From NCBI GenBank assembly GCA_022845955.1, contig AP025576.1, positions 1,922,001-1,986,000 on the forward strand: 64,000 bases of DNA, given 5' to 3'. This stretch comes from Lachnospiraceae bacterium (GTDB taxonomy: Bacteria > Bacillota > Clostridia > Lachnospirales > Lachnospiraceae). Shown here piece by piece: positions 62,822-64,000 of the stretch (its first letter is position 1; each line of letters opens with the position of its first letter). Below the pieces are notes generated by a model. That model had not been told where the DNA came from and did not search any database. It saw only the letters and a list, made by a program, of their open reading frames with translations. A program made the translations under genes and the position numbers.

Positions 62822-63075
62822 TGTTATAAGGACAGCGGCATAGGAGGTGTGAACAGTAATCCCAGGTTTTTTAATCTGCATCCATATATGGAAATAGCCT
62901 TTACAAATTTCCGCTTTTTCAGTATCATAAAGAAAAACAGCAAGAATTGTCCGTGAGGGGCGGGCGAAGGATTCTTTTCCCGGGTTTGTGTGCGGCACCG
63001 CTGCGGCTCTTTCCCGGCAGGCGTCCTTGGGCAAAGGGGAAGGGTGTTTCTTAATTTTACGGATTGGGGAAAAAT

Positions 63076-64000
63076 ATGATAAAAGCAATTGTGGTGGACG
63101 ATGAAATCCTGACACGGGAGGGGATCCGTGCGAACATTCCCTGGGAAAAGCTGGGATATGAGCTGGTGGCGGCATGTGCGGACGGAAGGGAAGCGCAGGC
63201 GTATGTGAAAGAGCATGAGGTGGATGTGGTGCTGACGGATATCTGCATGCCTTATATGGACGGCCTGCAGCTGAGTGAATTTTTGTACCATGAATATCCT
63301 CATATCCGGATCATTATTTTCAGCGGCTATGATGAATTCGACTATGCGAAGCAGGCGCTGAAGTATCAGGTTTCCGAATACCTGCTTAAGCCGGTGACGG
63401 CTTCCGAGCTTTCAGAAGTGCTGGTACAGGTCGGGGAGAGAATCAACGAACAGAAAAAAAAAGAAGAACGGATCGGAAAGATGAGCACCACGTATCACCG
63501 GAACCATCTTCTGGTCCGCTCCAACGTGCTCATGAGCCTGATCATGGGGGACAAAACGAAAGAAGAAAATGACAGGGAGCTGGAGGAAGTGGGGATTACT
63601 CTGTGGGGAAGCTCCTTCCGGGTCGCGGTGGTGGAGATTGACGACTACAGGGACGCCAACAGCCTGGAGGATAAGCAGAAGCAGGAGCGCTCCCTCATCG
63701 CCTTTGTGGTGTATAACGTATCCCAGGAAATCGTGGAAAAGCGGCATGCGGGCGAAGTCCTTCAGGGAAAGGATTACCGCACTGTGCTGCTCCTTGAAAC
63801 CAACCGTCCGGCGGAACTGGGACAGCAGCTTCCGTCAATTGCCGGTGAAATCAACAACCGCCTCCTGGAGATCCTGAATATGAAGACAACTATAGGAATC
63901 GGCGGCCTGGTAAAGGAACGGGGAGAGCTGTTCCATTCTTATGAAGAGGCACTGACTGCGCTGCAGTACCGTTATATCTACGGGGAAGAATCCGTGCTTG
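63076..64000 (+). CDS. YesN-like response regulator, cut by the window end
   Basis: 308 codons are visible and the frame is still open. Residues 1-125 are a receiver domain: Asp8-Asp9, phosphorylation site Asp55 in LTDICMPYMDG, Ser84-85 in FSGYDEFDYAKQAL and Lys104 in YLLKPVTASEL. The later part (from about 165) resembles the linker found before the AraC DNA-binding motifs in YesN-type proteins. It would work with a YesM-like sensor kinase, probably the next gene, to control a sugar-use locus outside the window. The ribosome site (TTGGGGA) is weak. Confidence 0.9.
   Translation, partial: MIKAIVVDDEILTREGIRANIPWEKLGYELVAACADGREAQAYVKEHEVDVVLTDICMPYMDGLQLSEFLYHEYPHIRIIIFSGYDEFDYAKQALKYQVSEYLLKPVTASELSEVLVQVGERINEQKKKEERIGKMSTTYHRNHLLVRSNVLMSLIMGDKTKEENDRELEEVGITLWGSSFRVAVVEIDDYRDANSLEDKQKQERSLIAFVVYNVSQEIVEKRHAGEVLQGKDYRTVLLLETNRPAELGQQLPSIAGEINNRLLEILNMKTTIGIGGLVKERGELFHSYEEALTALQYRYIYGEESVL

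Overview
The window looks like chromosomal DNA of a spore-forming, low-to-mid G+C Firmicute of the Lachnospiraceae (Clostridia). Reasons: strong AGGAGG-type ribosome sites, TTGACA/TATAAT promoters, LplB/YtcP-type sugar transporters next to AraC regulators with a membrane sensor, GntR-YtrA/ABC cassettes, a CIRCE operator, a SpoIID-like sporulation protein, and a DUF5717-DUF5716 locus known mainly from Lachnospiraceae. No tRNA, rRNA, CRISPR array or intact transposase gene was seen. Both window ends cut a gene.

Layout. 1-2330: end of a CofE-like ligase and a lipoprotein. 2528-17376: a rhamnogalacturonan/pectin utilisation island, all on the plus strand: GH95-like glycosidase, YesS-like AraC sensor-regulator, two permeases and a binding lipoprotein of an oligosaccharide ABC importer, PL11 rhamnogalacturonan lyase, an FG-GAP propeller protein, PL22 oligogalacturonide lyase and an SDR dehydrogenase. 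The importer takes up pectin fragments, and the lyases and glycosidase, which lack signal peptides, would process them in the cytoplasm. 17527-29196: CorA transporter, a PadR-controlled FtsW/RodA-like protein, IlvE, a PHP-SbcD-SbcC operon, an FAD dehydrogenase, a PrsA-like foldase and a DUF3006-like small protein. 29676-31772: HtpG behind a perfect CIRCE operator.

31941-40450 holds two minus-strand GntR-ABC exporter cassettes, each with a palindromic operator at its promoter. Between them lie MetY, a SpoIID/peptidoglycan-binding protein and an unusual AraC-GyrB ATPase-domain fusion. 40719-44250: small accessory enzymes (GNAT, TehB-like methyltransferase, APH-like kinase, CobD-like aminotransferase). 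44382-50231: a three-gene DUF5717-DUF5716-TPR locus of unknown function, with a protein that appears to have an Hsp70/actin-like fold. 50457-54458: an Rpn-family nuclease with an internal tandem repeat, then a polar amino acid ABC importer. 54706-58506: purC, purF and purB, with a structured leader before purC. 58574-62796: a 2'-5' RNA ligase remnant, a coiled-coil repeat protein, a methyltransferase, an alpha/beta hydrolase and a LytTR-DUF3021 pair. 63076 to the end: a YesN-like response regulator that runs out of the window.

The most unexplained DNA is a pair of large intergenic hairpin elements (18561-18800 and 29228-29483) with 61-65 bp perfect arms and short flanking direct repeats. A lone 20 bp copy of the first element's end lies at 40554.
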